This document shows positions 34,590 to 46,718 of a DNA stretch of 64,000 bases, piece by piece. Numbering within the stretch: the stretch's first letter is position 1; the number at the start of each line of letters is the position of its first letter. The position numbers were made by a program, and so were the translations under genes. The notes under the pieces are model-generated. The model had not been told where the DNA came from. It saw only the letters and a list, made by a program, of their open reading frames with translations, and ran no database searches. The stretch is from Scilla litardierei (Eukaryota; Streptophyta; Magnoliopsida; Asparagales; Asparagaceae): the NCBI GenBank assembly GCA_030789695.1, contig CM061136.1, positions 130,114,648 through 130,178,647 on the forward strand. Direction: 5' to 3'.

Positions 34590-35199
34590 TGTAGGATCCC
34601 ATCATGCGATGATGGAGGATCGAAAGAGAACTTACGTTAGCATACGCTGCGCTGTAGTCTCTGAACTTCGCCCTTGGATTCGCCACAACGGTCGGTACTT
34701 CGTCACAGAGGATTGAAGCAGCGTTTCACCGTCTAAATCTCTACTTGGATGAAGAACTTTAATGGAAGGGAGAAGAGGAAAGAAGGTTGCCTTATGCAAA
34801 CTTATGGCATGAAGGATTAGCCTTAAAAGCCTTACCCTTGGGTCCTATTTATAGGCCTAAGGGGTAGTTATTGTAGGAAATAACCATATATAAGCTTATT
34901 AGCCTATATTAGCACATTTCCTTATCCTCTTCCTTATGCACTTATCAAGTGCATAGTTATTGTAGGAAATAACCATATATAAGCTTATTAGCCTATATTA
35001 GCACATTTCCTTATCCTCTTCCTTATGCACTTATCAAGTGCCTTTATGCACTTATAAAGTGCCTTTTTTCACTTATCGAGTGGTCCTTTTCACACATGAA
35101 AAGGTTTCCTTCGCACATGCTTTCATGTACGCGACATCCGAGGTCCATAGACCCTCATACATCCCCTCATGGGGGTATATATGTCGTCCATATCCAACA
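34590..35199 (-). repeat. 3' LTR of minus-strand copia (with 89-bp duplication)
   Basis: 610 bp. An 89-base block starting TAGTTATTGTAGGAAATAAC occurs twice in tandem (from 34865 and from 34954). This exactly explains the length difference from the 521-bp partner. Confidence 0.95.
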
Positions 35200-35213
35200 T
35201 CTCCCACTCACAC
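35200..35213 (-). other. Polypurine tract of minus-strand copia
   Basis: The minus strand reads GTGTGAGTGGGAGA next to the 3' LTR, identical to the plus-strand copy. Confidence 0.88.
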
Positions 35214-36215
35214 TTGAGGGGATTGTAAGGAAACATCTTTTCCTTTAGTTCTTCTATTTATCATACCGAGAAATAGACCGTGTGACCGTCATGCGCATAG
35301 AGTCCACTGTTGTGCACTTGATAGAGATACACAACACTCCTTGGGGTGCAAAGTTAAGTAGATCAACGCATGTTTTACCCTAGATTATTTCTTCACATTT
35401 CTTTTACTTTATATTCAACAATTGAATCCCATCTGGATTACAATAGGCTGGCCAGCTTTGAATCTCTAAAGTCCAAATGTGAATATGAAATTAATCTTCC
35501 TCTTCTTGCGATCCTTTCGATCTTGACTTGACTCGCTTTTCTAACATGCCCCGCCGGACCGAATTGACCATAGTCCATAAGCAACATGCTAAGATAGCGA
35601 TCACCCAGTCAAATCTAAAGGAACCAATTAGAGTCCATAAGGGTAAGAAGTTAAGACCCATGTGGTCTTTGGGTCTCACATAATAGTAAACACAATTACT
35701 ATTCTAACCCAATGGTCAAATGCATACGTAGTATGAATACGTATTACAACATCACTCCTTTCCCAGGGAGTGTATGTCTTAATGATGTTGTAAGGATGAT
35801 GATCAGACACAACAATGTCTGACTTTGAGTCCCTTTTACTACTCAGTGATTTCCTGGACCCACATCCCGCATAAGACAGATAAGATTTCAAAAAATCTTC
35901 TTAGATCTTTGTAAGCATCCATATGATGCAGATCTTTCATACGACCATCTTGTTTAAGTCATGACTCTAAATCATCCGTCTGACGATTTTGACTTTAAAC
36001 AGGTCTCATCTTTATCTTATCCGTCTGATAGAATAAAGGCGGTTGCTCATGTGAGAGAGCCAACCTCAATCTGTCTGACATACTAGAAAAAACATAGCTA
36101 AGATTTAAAAGAAATGTACACAAACATTTTCAAGAAACTCATATGCAATGTCGAAAAGAACTTATTCTTTTATTAAATTTGATCTTTCATAGACATGGGA
36201 ATATGTTTATACAAC

Positions 36216-39200
36216 TCAGCTCTTACGCAATCCTTGAGATGATAAGTGTTTGTAAAACACATCTCTGGGGATCGCCTTCGTAAGCGGATCCGCTATCATC
36301 TCATGCGTAGATATGTATCTAATGTCTACCTTCTTGTTCTTATCATAGTCTTTTGCAAATTTGTAGCGGATATCAATGTGTTTGGTCTTACAATGGAATT
36401 TTGGATCTTTGACATAGGCTATAGATGCTTGATTCTCACTGTATATTGGTATAGTACCTGAGTCACTTGCATCAATTAGCTTGTCTAAGAACTTCCTAAG
36501 CCAAACAGCTTCTTGGACCGCCATGCTAAATGCTACAAATTCGGCTTCCATAGTTGAAAGTGCGATGCAGGATTGCTTTTTGCTACGCCGGGATATTGCA
36601 CCAGATCCGAGTAGAAAAACATGTCCTGAGGTCAATCGTCGCTCATCGAGATCACCCGCCCAATCAGCATCAGTGTAGCCTTCGAGCCTCAAGGCATTTC
36701 CTTGATAGCATAAAGCATAGTCCGCAGTCCCTTTAAGATATCGCATTATCCTCTTAACCGCTTTCCAGTGTGTTTGCCCTGGATTGGATTGGTAACGACT
36801 TACCATTTCAACGGCAAAACAGATGTCCGGTCTTGTACACATCATAACGTACATAAGACTACCAACTGCACTGGAATATGGAACTTTTTCCATAATTTCC
36901 TTTTCCTTTTGGGTTTTAGGACACATTTTCAGACATAAATTATCGCATTTGCTTATAGGAGTATCAATGGACTTACAGTCCTACATATTAAAACGTTCTA
37001 GAACCTTCTTTATATAAGTCTCTTGCGAAAGAGAAAGAAGTTTCTTCGAACGATTCCTTGAAATCTTAACTCCAAGGATATATGCGGCTTCTCTCATGTC
37101 TTTCATCTCAAATACTGATGAAAGCCAAGCCTTGATATCCATCACAAAGCCCTTGTCATTTCCGGCTATTAAAATGTCATCTACATATAGAGACATAATA
37201 ACATACTTGCTTTTGATCCTCTTGATATATACACAGTTATCTTCATCAAGCATGGTAAAACCATTTGATAAGCAACTTCTTGAAATCGTATATACCATTG
37301 CCTCGAGGATTGTTTAAGACCATATATGGACTTACGAAGTTTACAAACCTTATGTTCGTTTCCTTCTTTTACAAACCCTGTTGGTTGTTCCATATAGATC
37401 TCCTCGTCCAATTCTCCATTGAGAAAGGCAGTCTTTACATCCATTTGATGTAATTCGAGGTCTAAGCAAGCTACCAAAGCCAGAATCAAGCAAATCGAGG
37501 TAAAACGAACAACAGGTGAGAAGGTCTCTTCGTAGTCTATCCCTTCCTGTTGCGTAAAACCTTTCGCGACAAGGCGAGCTTTATATCTGTCTATAGAACC
37601 ATCAGCCTTATGCTTGATCTTGAGAACCCATTAGTTCCCAATAGCTCTACGTCCTCTGGGTAAGTCAACCAAGTCCCAGACTCGGTTAATTTTCATAGAT
37701 TCTAATTCATCCTTCATCGCTTCCATCCATTTGTCTTTTGCAGGGCATGATACGACATGTTTGAAAGTATCAGGCTTGTCATCATCTTGCAGTAAATTCA
37801 TAAAGGTTTGTGGGAATTCATCCTCAAATCTTAGAGGAGTTAACCTTGTACGATTACTACGTCGCATTTGAGATTCTTCAAGTCCTTGTTGACTCGAAGT
37901 TGGATCAATTCTAATATTACTCCCACTTGGAATGTGATTAGAGTTGCTCCCACTTGGATCATTATTCCTATATGGAATAGGATTCGCATCATTCGTATCA
38001 TCCATTGGTGAAGGTTGAAACGTATTTTCGTCTTCACCAAGAATTCTCCCACTCGAATGAGGTAATCCTTCTTGATCATAAATCTCAAATAGAGATAAGT
38101 CCTGACTTATCTCGCCATATCTTGGAAACTCATTTTCCAAGAAAGTAACATCCCTCGACTCAAATTCAATCAGTCCTCCATTGTCTTCCTGACCAATGAA
38201 AACATAACCTTTGGAGTTTTCTGCATATCGTATAAAGATACATTTCCTCCCCCTTGGCCCAAGTTTGCCATACTTATGTGAGGAAATATGTGCATAGGAT
38301 GCACACCCCCAAGGTTTTAATATGCTTAAGTCAGGAGACCTTTGGTTCCACAACTCATAAGGAGTGGAGTTAACTGATTTCGAGGGTACGCGATTCAAGA
38401 TGAAAGTAGCTGTCAATTATGCATCACCCCAAAAGGTGATTGGCAAGTTAGCTTGCGCCATCATTGAACGGACCATTTCCATCAAAGTCATATTCCTCCT
38501 TTCAGCAACACCATTTTGTTGTGGAGTATAAGGCATAGTTATTTGATGAACTATGCCCTTTTCATCACAAAGTTCCTTAAAACTTGCTGATTGATATTCA
38601 CCGCCTCTATCGGTTCGTAAGACCTTAATCTTGCGATCTAATTGATTTTTCACTAAACTCATATAGTTTTTAAAGCAGGTTAATGCTTCACTTTTGTGGG
38701 ATATCAAATAGATATGTCCGAATCGGGTGAAGTCATCAATAAAAGTGATGAAGTAGGACTTCCCGCGTCTTGTCTTGACATTCATCGGACCACATATGTC
38801 CGAATGGATTAGCTGTAATGGAACTTCGGCCCTTGTGCTGGTTCCAAATGGCTTGCGACAAGATTTTCCTACAAGGCAATGTTCGCAAGTCGACATTTCG
38901 ACCTTTGAAACATTGGATAGAAGGCCATGTTTGGCAAGTCTATCCATACGTGTTGGTCCAATGTGACCAAGCCTTACGTGCTAACAAATTACATCAGATT
39001 CAGAAATCGAAGAATTTATAACAAGGAAATTTTCATTAAAAATCGAGGAATCGTACATCGTATTTAATACAATGAATCCTTTAAAAACATACCCAGAACC
39101 AATTACAGAATTATTACAAGAAAAATCCACAGTACAATTATGAAAAAACCAACTATAACCAAGACCCATTAAGACGACCACAGAAATTATATTCCTTCGA

Positions 39201-40365
39201 ATATCCGGAGCGAAGAGAACATCATGTAGTAAGATAGTGCGGCCGTTGTCCAAGACGAACTTACACGTCCCAACGCCTTTCACGTGTGTTGTTTCCTACA
39301 TATATCCACTTCGTTCCTTGGGGTATCCGGTGATACTCCACGAAGGACCGTCTGTCCCTTGCTATGTGGTCGGTGGCACCTGAATCAATTATCCAAAAAG
39401 GATTAGATTCTACAAGAAATATTGAACTAGAGAAACACATATGTAACTAGTATTACTACAAGTTACCTTGTCACCTCCATTCGTACATGAACGGGCATAG
39501 TGACCTAACTTGTTGCACTTGAAGCACTTGATCCTCTTCAAGTCTTTCTTCTTGTGCCATTTCTTGTTCCCACCCTTCTGTGTGGGTTTCTTGGTAGACA
39601 CTGGTTGCTTTTGCTGGTCATGAGCAAACTTCGAGTGATGTTTACGTTTCTTTCCTCCGTGTGAGGAACTAGCAATCATGTGCACTTCTGCACTTGGCTT
39701 GGCAGCCGAAGCCGCTCTTCCTCTAACTCGAGGTGCTTAGAAACATCGCTGAAATTCTTGATGCTCTCATTATGAGTGAGATGCATCTTCATTTGTTCCC
39801 ATTCGATTGGTAGGGAACTTATGACCGCTTGGATTTGTTGCTCATCAGTGAGCACATGACCTTCATCCTTTAACTCTGAAATAAGATTCGCCATGTGTCG
39901 TAGATGCATTCTCATGGAATGATCTCGACGCTTTTTGTACGAATCGAATCTTATAGTTAAAGAGCGAAGTTTGGTCACCGAGGTGCCACCAAACTTCTCC
40001 TCTAGCTTGGACCATATGTCCATAGCTAGGTCATGTTCTCGGAAAATTCGCATTATGTCATCTGCCATACTTGACAGCAACGTAATGCGAGCAATCTTGT
40101 TCTTCCGAGACCAAGCATCGAAAGCTTCATTGTCTCTTCTGTGTTGGGCCGTAGTGCCTAACTCAGGTTCAATCATTATGTTCTTCAGAGTTTCGAGCAC
40201 CTCTTGCTTCTCTAGAACATATTGTATCTTCATGGACCATAGTTTGTAATTATCGCCGTTGAGTTTTTCACCTTTGTTTAACTCAGCGACGATGTTCTTA
40301 GCAGCGGAAGACTTTTCAGTTTTAAAATGCTGCAAAAGACATAAAACAAGATTGATCAAAAACAT
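36216..40365 (-). pseudogene. Copia gag-pol polyprotein, minus strand (frameshifts and stops)
   Basis: Homologous end to end with 25769-29872. Gag lies at about 40330-39450, with a zinc knuckle C-x2-C-x4-H-x4-C at about 39530-39480. Protease, integrase (about 38950-38420), RT with YVDD near 37195-37180, and RNase H ending at 36216 follow. Lesions by comparison with the plus copy: start ATG changed to AAG; a one-base loss near 39710; a two-base gain near 39435 and an eight-base loss near 39290; a one-base loss near 37275; and stops near 38965, 38415, 37630 and 36965. It cannot encode a working polyprotein. Confidence 0.94.
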
Positions 40366-41498
40366 TGCATAAAGTTTTCATTTGATAAGTTACTTTCGAA
40401 AAATATTGAAGATGTTGCTCTAGAATCGGAAAGAACATCACGATGCCAATCACCATCTAGAACAACTTTCAATATTCCCCCCTCACTTATCAAACAATAG
40501 TACTCTTATAGTACTTGCAGCGGAAAAGCGTTTTTGAAAACGTATTTTTCAAAAAAAAAAAATATTTTTGCAAACGTATTTTGCAGCGGGAGGTAGTGGT
40601 CTTCCCCGACCATTGCTGGGGTCGAGCCGTGGCCGTGCCAAGGCCGGATTCCCCCAAGTAGGGGGTTTTGCCGTATGCAACTGTCGCCGGTCCCGTTTGG
40701 GCTGGCCATGCAGGTGGCCGGGGCCAAAACCGCCGGCACCGTAGGGCTCCTCGGCATGGCCTGGCCCTGGCCGATGCCAGGACCGGCCTCAGCCTGGCCC
40801 TGGCCGAAGGCCAGGGCTCTCTCTAGCCAGCCAGGCCCTGGCAGAGGCCAGGGTGCCTCTGCCAGGGCCGGCCAAGGCCCTGGCAGAGGCCAGGGCCGGC
40901 CTCTGCCGTGGTAGTGGCCAGGGCCGGCCAGGGCCTGGCCCTAGCCGAAGCCCTGGCCGGCCAGGGTGGCCAGCCGGCCGGCCTCCTTGGAGTCCGGCCG
41001 CACACCCCCACCCCTATGGGGTGGTGGTCTTGGTTGTCATTGGTCGAAGCCAACCCCTTCCCCTTTGGGGAGGGGGGTGCATCATGCACCAAAGAGATAT
41101 GTGTTCATCTTCTCCGATGAGAAGTATGAAACCACCTTCTTCTCCGATGAGACACCCGTTCATTGAGAAAGTAGTTATTCTTTAATGGCCGTGTGCCAAA
41201 AAATAACACACCTTCAAGACCGCAAACTTCACGCTCTACATGAAGAGAGTTCACATTCCCTATTGAATGGAAACTCAGCATCCATGAGGAGTGCGAGTTT
41301 GGCGAGATGAACGGTCAGTTCTTCCTGTCACGGAGAGTTCTTGCCATATCCGTAATGGCAAAAGACCCTAACGTGAAAAGAACAACTTTTGACGTTCTCT
41401 CCGTCACGATGCGCTCCTACCATATCCATAATGGAAGGAAACTCATTCGTGAAAAAGACAACGCGTCATTCATCAGTGAGACCGGAGCGAACCCGTAT
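40366..41498 (-). other. Copia leader, minus strand, with GGCC-rich block
   Basis: Counterpart of 24141-25768. The GGCC/CCTGG-rich segment covers about 40690-40990. Diverged forms of the ACCATATCCGTAATGG hairpin occur near 41343-41360 and 41416-41436. Several spurious open frames lie in the GC-rich block. Confidence 0.8.
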
Positions 41499-41511
41499 GG
41501 CTCTGATACCA
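41499..41511 (-). other. Primer-binding site of minus-strand copia
   Basis: The minus strand reads TGGTATCAGAGCC, the initiator tRNA-Met type, one base from the 5' LTR. Confidence 0.92.
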
Positions 41512-41512
41512 A

Positions 41513-42033
41513 TGTAGGATCCCATCATGCGATGATGGAGGATCGAAAGAGAACTTACGTTAGCGTACGCTGCGCTGTAGTCTCTGAACTTCGCCCTTGG
41601 ATTCGCCACAACGGTCGGTACTTCGTCACAGAGGATCGAAGCAGCGTTTCACCGTCTAAATCTCTACTTGGATGAAGAACTTTAATGGAAGGGAGAAGAG
41701 GAAAGAAGGTTGCCTTATGCAAACTTATGGCATGAAGGATTAGCCTTAAAAGCCTTACCCTTGGGTCCTATTTATAGGCCTAAGGGGTAGTTATTGTAGG
41801 AAATAACCATATATAAGCTTATTAGCCTATATTAGCACATTTCCTTATCCTCTTCCTTATGCCCTTATCAAGTGCCTTTATGCACTTATAAAGTGCATTT
41901 TTCCACTTATCGAGTGGTCCTTTTCACACATGAAAAGGTTCCCTTCGCACATGCTTTCATGTACGCGACATCCGAGGTCCATAGACCCTCATACATCCCC
42001 TCATAGGTGTATACATGTCGTCCATATCCAACA
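41513..42033 (-). repeat. 5' LTR of minus-strand copia
   Basis: 521 bp from TGTAGGATCCC to CATATCCAACA (plus strand), partner of 34590-35199 without the 89-bp duplication. Flanked by GTGCA. Confidence 0.95.
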
Positions 42034-42581
42034 GTGCATGCATGTCATCATGCCATCTTAAATTCTTGCATTTTTTAAATGTCATGTCAATTCATTATTT
42101 AGAACTGCTAGTCGCTCTTTTATTATTTGTATCCTTGCACAAAAGCCCTCCGCTTTCTTTGGGAGACTTTTGCTTACATGTGCCCTTTTCTTTTTTGGGT
42201 GTCACATGTCAGGTCTTGAGCCTGACTTAGTTGCAGAGGACGACATGTTGCTGACGTTCAGTTTGAGGATCACGTTCCTACCCTTAGTCTCAGCCGGTGA
42301 CTCTCTTTACTTTTGTTGCGGCCATGCTTTAGGCCTATTGTTCAGACTTGTACTTTTGTGACTATTCTGTGATGTTGGAATAATTGTTGGATGTTTTATT
42401 GGTGGATGTTCTTTTATCTGCTTCATTATTATTATTGTTGTTGTTTCGTCGCAATGCACGGACCTGCTATTATTTGAAATTTTTACAGACGCTTATCAGA
42501 CTGCAGCTTCACAGCTCCACGTCTGAGCGGACCTCATCATGTCTCGCCTTCCATTTTAGGGAAGCGGGGCGTGACAACTAC

Positions 42582-43768
42582 AGCTTGGACAGAAATCCTT
42601 GGCCGACCAAGTGACCCAGTTGGGGTTACAAGTAACCAATATCCAGAAGGTGAACCCTAGGGGACCAAAGCAAACTCTAGCCTTGACGCACAGTCAAGCG
42701 AATGTCTCCGCCATTGTTCTGAGGAGTGGAAAGAAGATTCCGGCACGAGAGGCCAAGAAAGATAATGGAGCACCATTTGTTAATGAGAACCCGAATATGG
42801 AGATGAACGATAATGGATCTTCGACATCGAGCCCCGTGACTCCGGAGGGAGATTCTGAGAAGACGAAGAAGAATGAGGACGACGACTTGAGGGTTTTCAC
42901 GCCTTCAGTACCATTTCCGTAGAGGCTTGCCAAGGCCAAAATTGACGAAAAGTATGGCAGGTTCTTTGAGATAGTAAAGGACCTAAGTCTTAAGATCCCG
43001 TTCCTGGAAGCAATTGAGACTATCCCCTCGTACACGAAATTTCTTAAGGATCTGGTTACGAAGGAGACAAGAAAGGAAAAAGTGTTCCTTACGACGGAAC
43101 GTAGTGCCTCCAATCCGCTGAAGCTTAAAGACCCAAGAAGTTTCTCGATCCCATGCTCTATAGGGGAAGTCTCTATTAATAGAGCGCTTGTCGATTTGGG
43201 AGCAAGTGTAAGTTGGATGCCCCTATTGCCGTACAGAAGGATCAATATGGGTGAACTGGAACCTACGGAGATGACCTTGCAGCCAGCAGATAGATCTATG
43301 AAGTCCTCGTGGGAGTCGTCGACGACTTACCAGTTAATATCTGCGGTGTACGTGTGCCAATGGATTTTGTGGTTATGGAAATGCTCGAGGATAATCACAC
43401 TCCGATTATTCTCGAGAGACCCTTTATGGCAACTGTCGGTGTGCTCATCGACGTAAAGAAGGGAAAATTGTCCTTAAACATTGGTGATCAAATGGTGGAA
43501 TTTGACTTGGTGCTGTCCATGAAGCTACCACCCGAGGAATCCAAATTCAACCTTCTGGAAATCGAAGAAGAGAGAGTTAATGAATAAGGAGCATGGGAAG
43601 TTCTTTCTAGGAACCCCCCTGAAGACTTGGATGGAATCGAGGAGCACACTAGGCTAGAAAAAAGAAAGTTACTAGACCAGTATGTGTCTCTCAGTCAACT
43701 CCCCCTAGACTTGGGAAGAATGCTCGGACGAAGAGCAAGGAAAAGAGCCTTTGATGTACACCGCTGAT
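42582..43768 (+). pseudogene. Athila gag C-terminus and protease
   Basis: Continues the gag frame after the ACTAC duplication. A stop interrupts PFP/RLAKAKIDEKYGRFFE at 42920. The Athila block with SLKIPFLEAIETIPSY and KFLKDL follows, then the protease: KDPRSFSIPCSIG, active site ALVDLGASVSWMPL (about 43185-43226), TLQPADRS, and IILERPFMATVG (the usual ILGRPF with Gly to Glu). A one-base loss near 43300 shifts the frame. D-L-G-A rather than D-S/T-G-A is normal for Athila. The RT expected next is missing: the following sequence up to 43950 has no RT, RNase H or integrase motif. Confidence 0.9.
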
Positions 43769-44129
43769 GAAGTTCGAATTCTGAGGAGAGTGGCGAGTGT
43801 CGCCAACACAAAGGAGAAGCCCCCAGATATCACCAGTGGGAGAGTTATTGAGAACATCCATTTGTCGCTGCTGTCAACAACCAGAATTTCTGTCACGACC
43901 ACTGAGAGGATGCCAACCGTTGAGCGTCACCCATTCAAGCCACCCTGAATATCATATCGGGAGTCGAGCAAACGACTATAAAAAATAGCACTTCATGGGA
44001 AGCAACCCATGTCCTAAACTTCTGTTGGTTTTTGATAGGATTAGTTTATTAATTTTTGTGAATAAATACTGCTGTGGGGATTTTTGTTGGGACACTTAGA
44101 GGATTTATACTTTTTGTTCGGGAGTAGCC
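43769..44129 (+). other. Pol-deletion junction and start of Athila 3' region
   Basis: Short frames only. At 43990-44010 the sequence CATGGGAAGCAACCCATG resembles the GGGAGGCAACCCA box found just after pol in Athila elements. About 3 kb of pol therefore appears to be missing between about 43770 and 43950. Confidence 0.6.
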
Positions 44130-44420
44130 CCACCCGATCGAGTCATACATCAACCGAACAGGTGGATCGTTTCAGTAAGTGGCCAGCTTCAGTCGAAGAG
44201 TGAACCGATCGGGTGATAAAGTCAGCAATCGGGTCACTGATCGGGTGATGAAAATAGAGGCTTGGGAAGTTTTCCGGAGAGCGGTCAACCGATCGGGTGA
44301 GATCTCACCGATCGGGTGACCTGTAGCTGCTGATCCAAGGATATTTTTTGAAAGTTGATCCAATCGATCGGAAGATTTTCACCCGATCGGTTCACCCAAA
44401 CCCTATATATATCAACCCCC
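44130..44420 (+). promoter_or_regulatory. Putative internal promoter before the env-position ORF
   Basis: Eight or more CACCCGATCGGT / GATCGGGTGA palindrome variants (44130-44395) lead into a TATA box (CTATATATATC, 44403-44413). This copies the LTR arrangement. The stretch GGGTGACCTGTAGCTGCT (44316-44333) is nearly identical to GGGTCACCTGTAGCTGCT in the LTR (48775-48792). The segment thus seems derived from the U3 and may drive the downstream ORF separately. Promoter activity is inference. Confidence 0.6.
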
Positions 44421-44847
44421 CCACTCGACTTCATTTCACCCGACCTCCAGAAAATCCATTCGAGCGGTTCATTTCACCTTCTTTCCAAACGATCTTTCCC
44501 ATCACTCCTACTGCTCCTAATCATACTCCCCCACTTCCTCCACTACTTCTCCACCATCAATCCCCTCCGTCGACCACGTTCAAACCGCAAACCACTCAAA
44601 ACCCTAGCCCTAATCTCCCCGATTTTCAAAAATTCTGTTTTCTTTGTATTAGCGTGCGGCGGCTCCCTGAATCACTCCATCGTGCGTTGTGGGATCTTTT
44701 GGGAGCTAGGAATCGCATCTTTGCGGGGTAAACTCGCTCCATAACTTGATTATTATATTTTTCCAGGAATTTTTATTTTGTCACTTTGTCGTTTGTTGTG
44801 TGCACTCTTATATTATCCTGCATATCGCATCCAATAGCCACAACATC

Positions 44848-46718
44848 ATGGCAAAAGACAAAGATAAAGGTAAGCAACCCATGGTGGATGAGTAGCCGTC
44901 TTGCAAGAGACAATGACCCACACGTCCTACGCGTGCACGTGCTCCTCAACCACTGCCTACCCAACCACCACCCTAACCTATCGTACCTGTGGTGGACCCA
45001 TTGCTTGGACCTCAAGGTATACGCTTTATGATCCAAGCCCACAAGGATTTTTACTCCTGCTTGGACCAACATCCTCACCTAGCCACCAAGTTAGCACATA
45101 ACCAAACCCTATTCGATCTCTGAGTTTTCACCGAAGTCGAATCCTTATTCGTGAATTTAGATTGGCTTGGTTTCCTGCATTCCCATGCTCAATCCTACCC
45201 CGTGCTCACACTAGAATTTCACTCCACTATCAGGATTGAGCCGGAGTCAAATATAGATTTTCGCCTTCGGAACCAAAATTTATGTGCCCCTTTGACCACC
45301 ATCAGCGATATTTTCGGTTTTTCCAATCTTAAAGGCAGCTCCCTCTCCAATGAATTGCATGCCGACTTTGATGTCGACTTCTTTTGGGGACGCCTCACAT
45401 TACACGATCATTATCCTAGAGGCAAGGCCAAGGCCTCTTCTATTATCCACCCAGTCTTCCGTCTCGCCCATCGCATTATCTCGAGCACTTTCTTTCCACA
45501 GGATGAGTCCGACACCGTGACCATCCCAGATCTTTTCATCTTATGGGCAATGACTTTTCCTTTCATTTTCGGTGTTGACGGGATTACTTTCGAGGCCCCA
45601 CACGTTTGCATAAATGCTGTTGCGTGGCTAATTCAAAAGCTTGTTGATATTAGCCGCATAAACAAAGGAAAATATTGATGTGGTGGCCTCATCACTATCA
45701 TTGCCCTACATCCTCCCTTCAACATCGAGCTCCCCCCCCCCCCCCCCCGATTTGCCTCGTGCCCCAGGATCTACCTATCTTGACATCGATGTCCTGAGGC
45801 ACACTCATATGATCAAGCCGCTAGACGGCGGTCGGTTTGCTTTCCACTATGGCCATCCCCCTGCACCTTATACCATTCTGCCGAACCCTGACCGTGTCAC
45901 CATTGCACTTCTGGCAGATTGGTCATTTCCACCCGATCCTCAATTTGTGGGGGGCGCTACACCTTCAGTTTGTTCTCCTTGACGCTCCTAGATCACCTTT
46001 CCCTGTCGTCCACTTGGGCGAACATGATATTTCTGAGTTCAGAGAAGACCCCGGGGCAGGACCCAGTGTCACCACCCCAACTGATGTTGTTGTTTCTTCC
46101 GAGGCTCTGACTCAGCCCTCCTTGGCCTAGCCTCTGGTGCCGGTACGACCACTACCGCCGGCACCCCTTCTGCTGTGGGCCATGCCACCTCTGCTTTCCT
46201 CGCTCTCGAGGCTGAGATGGCTACTTTGCACGCTGGCATTTCCTCCTCTACCTCCTCAGATCTATCTACTTCTTTCCTATCACATCCCCGTTTCCTCGCT
46301 CTCGAGCGAAACGTCGCCGCCATTCTCTACCTTCTTACCCATGTCCACGGTCCTCCACCACCATCTCCACCCCCATCACCTCCTCCGTCGCCCCTAGACA
46401 ACATCCCCTCTCACCACCACTACCGTTGACCCTCCACTTCCACCACCTTTCACCTCTATCACCACCGCCTACTCCCGTCGCAGGAAACAGGCCGCTGTGC
46501 ACACGAGATCATTACCCACACCCTCCTCATCAGTCGACGTATCCCTACCACCCTCCGTTCTCATCAACACCCCACCCATCATTCACAGCCCCACCGAGCC
46601 CATCCGTCTCCCATCTCCACCTCTTTCTCCACTCCTTCGCACACCCGTCACCTCTCCTGACCACACCACTCCACTCTCTTTCGAGGAGGATGAGGAGCCT
46701 TCTGCTCCTGCACCTTGA
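44848..46718 (+). pseudogene. Athila env-position ORF (ATHILA ORF-1-like)
   Basis: The frame starts MAKDKDKGKQPM. An open core at 45151-45678 matches the plant ATHILA ORF-1 type domain (Pfam PF03078 or relatives): YPVLTLEFHSTIRIE, FRLRNQNLCAPLTTISDIFGF, DVDFFWGRLT, KASSIIHPVFRLAHRIISS, DLFILWAM. The C-terminal part continues in other frames through RHTHMIKPLDGGRF (about 45800) and a Ser/Pro-rich tail ending 46718. Stops near 44893 and frame changes, including at a 17-C run (45732-45748), break it. It occupies the position of env in retroviruses, but I see no convincing signal peptide or transmembrane pair. Function unknown. Confidence 0.75.

Larger units (their letters stand above)
34590..42033 (-). 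mobile_element. Full-length Ty1/copia element, minus strand (same family as 23578-31440)
   Basis: A 7,444-bp element inserted in the solo LTR, with target duplication GTGCA (34585-34589 and 42034-42038). It has LTRs of 610 bp (left, 3') and 521 bp (right, 5'), primer site, GGCC-rich leader, polyprotein and polypurine tract. The coding region is more damaged than in the plus copy. The two elements lie head-on, 3.1 kb apart. Confidence 0.96.
32975..42576. mobile_element. Solo gypsy-type LTR (2,153 bp) split by a copia insertion
   Basis: Begins TGTCACGGTC (32975) and ends GGGGCGTGACA (42576), with inverted ends and an exact 5-bp duplication. It consists of 32975-34589 and 42039-42576. No internal coding or primer site is present, so it is a solo LTR left by LTR-LTR recombination. 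Length and ends resemble the Tekay/Del-like LTR at 2631-4849, though it is not the same family. Confidence 0.85.

Noticed and set aside
46137..46429. Separate Pro/Ser-rich genes downstream of 46100
   Set aside because: They read as the C-terminal tail of the env-position ORF in shifted frames, not as independent genes.
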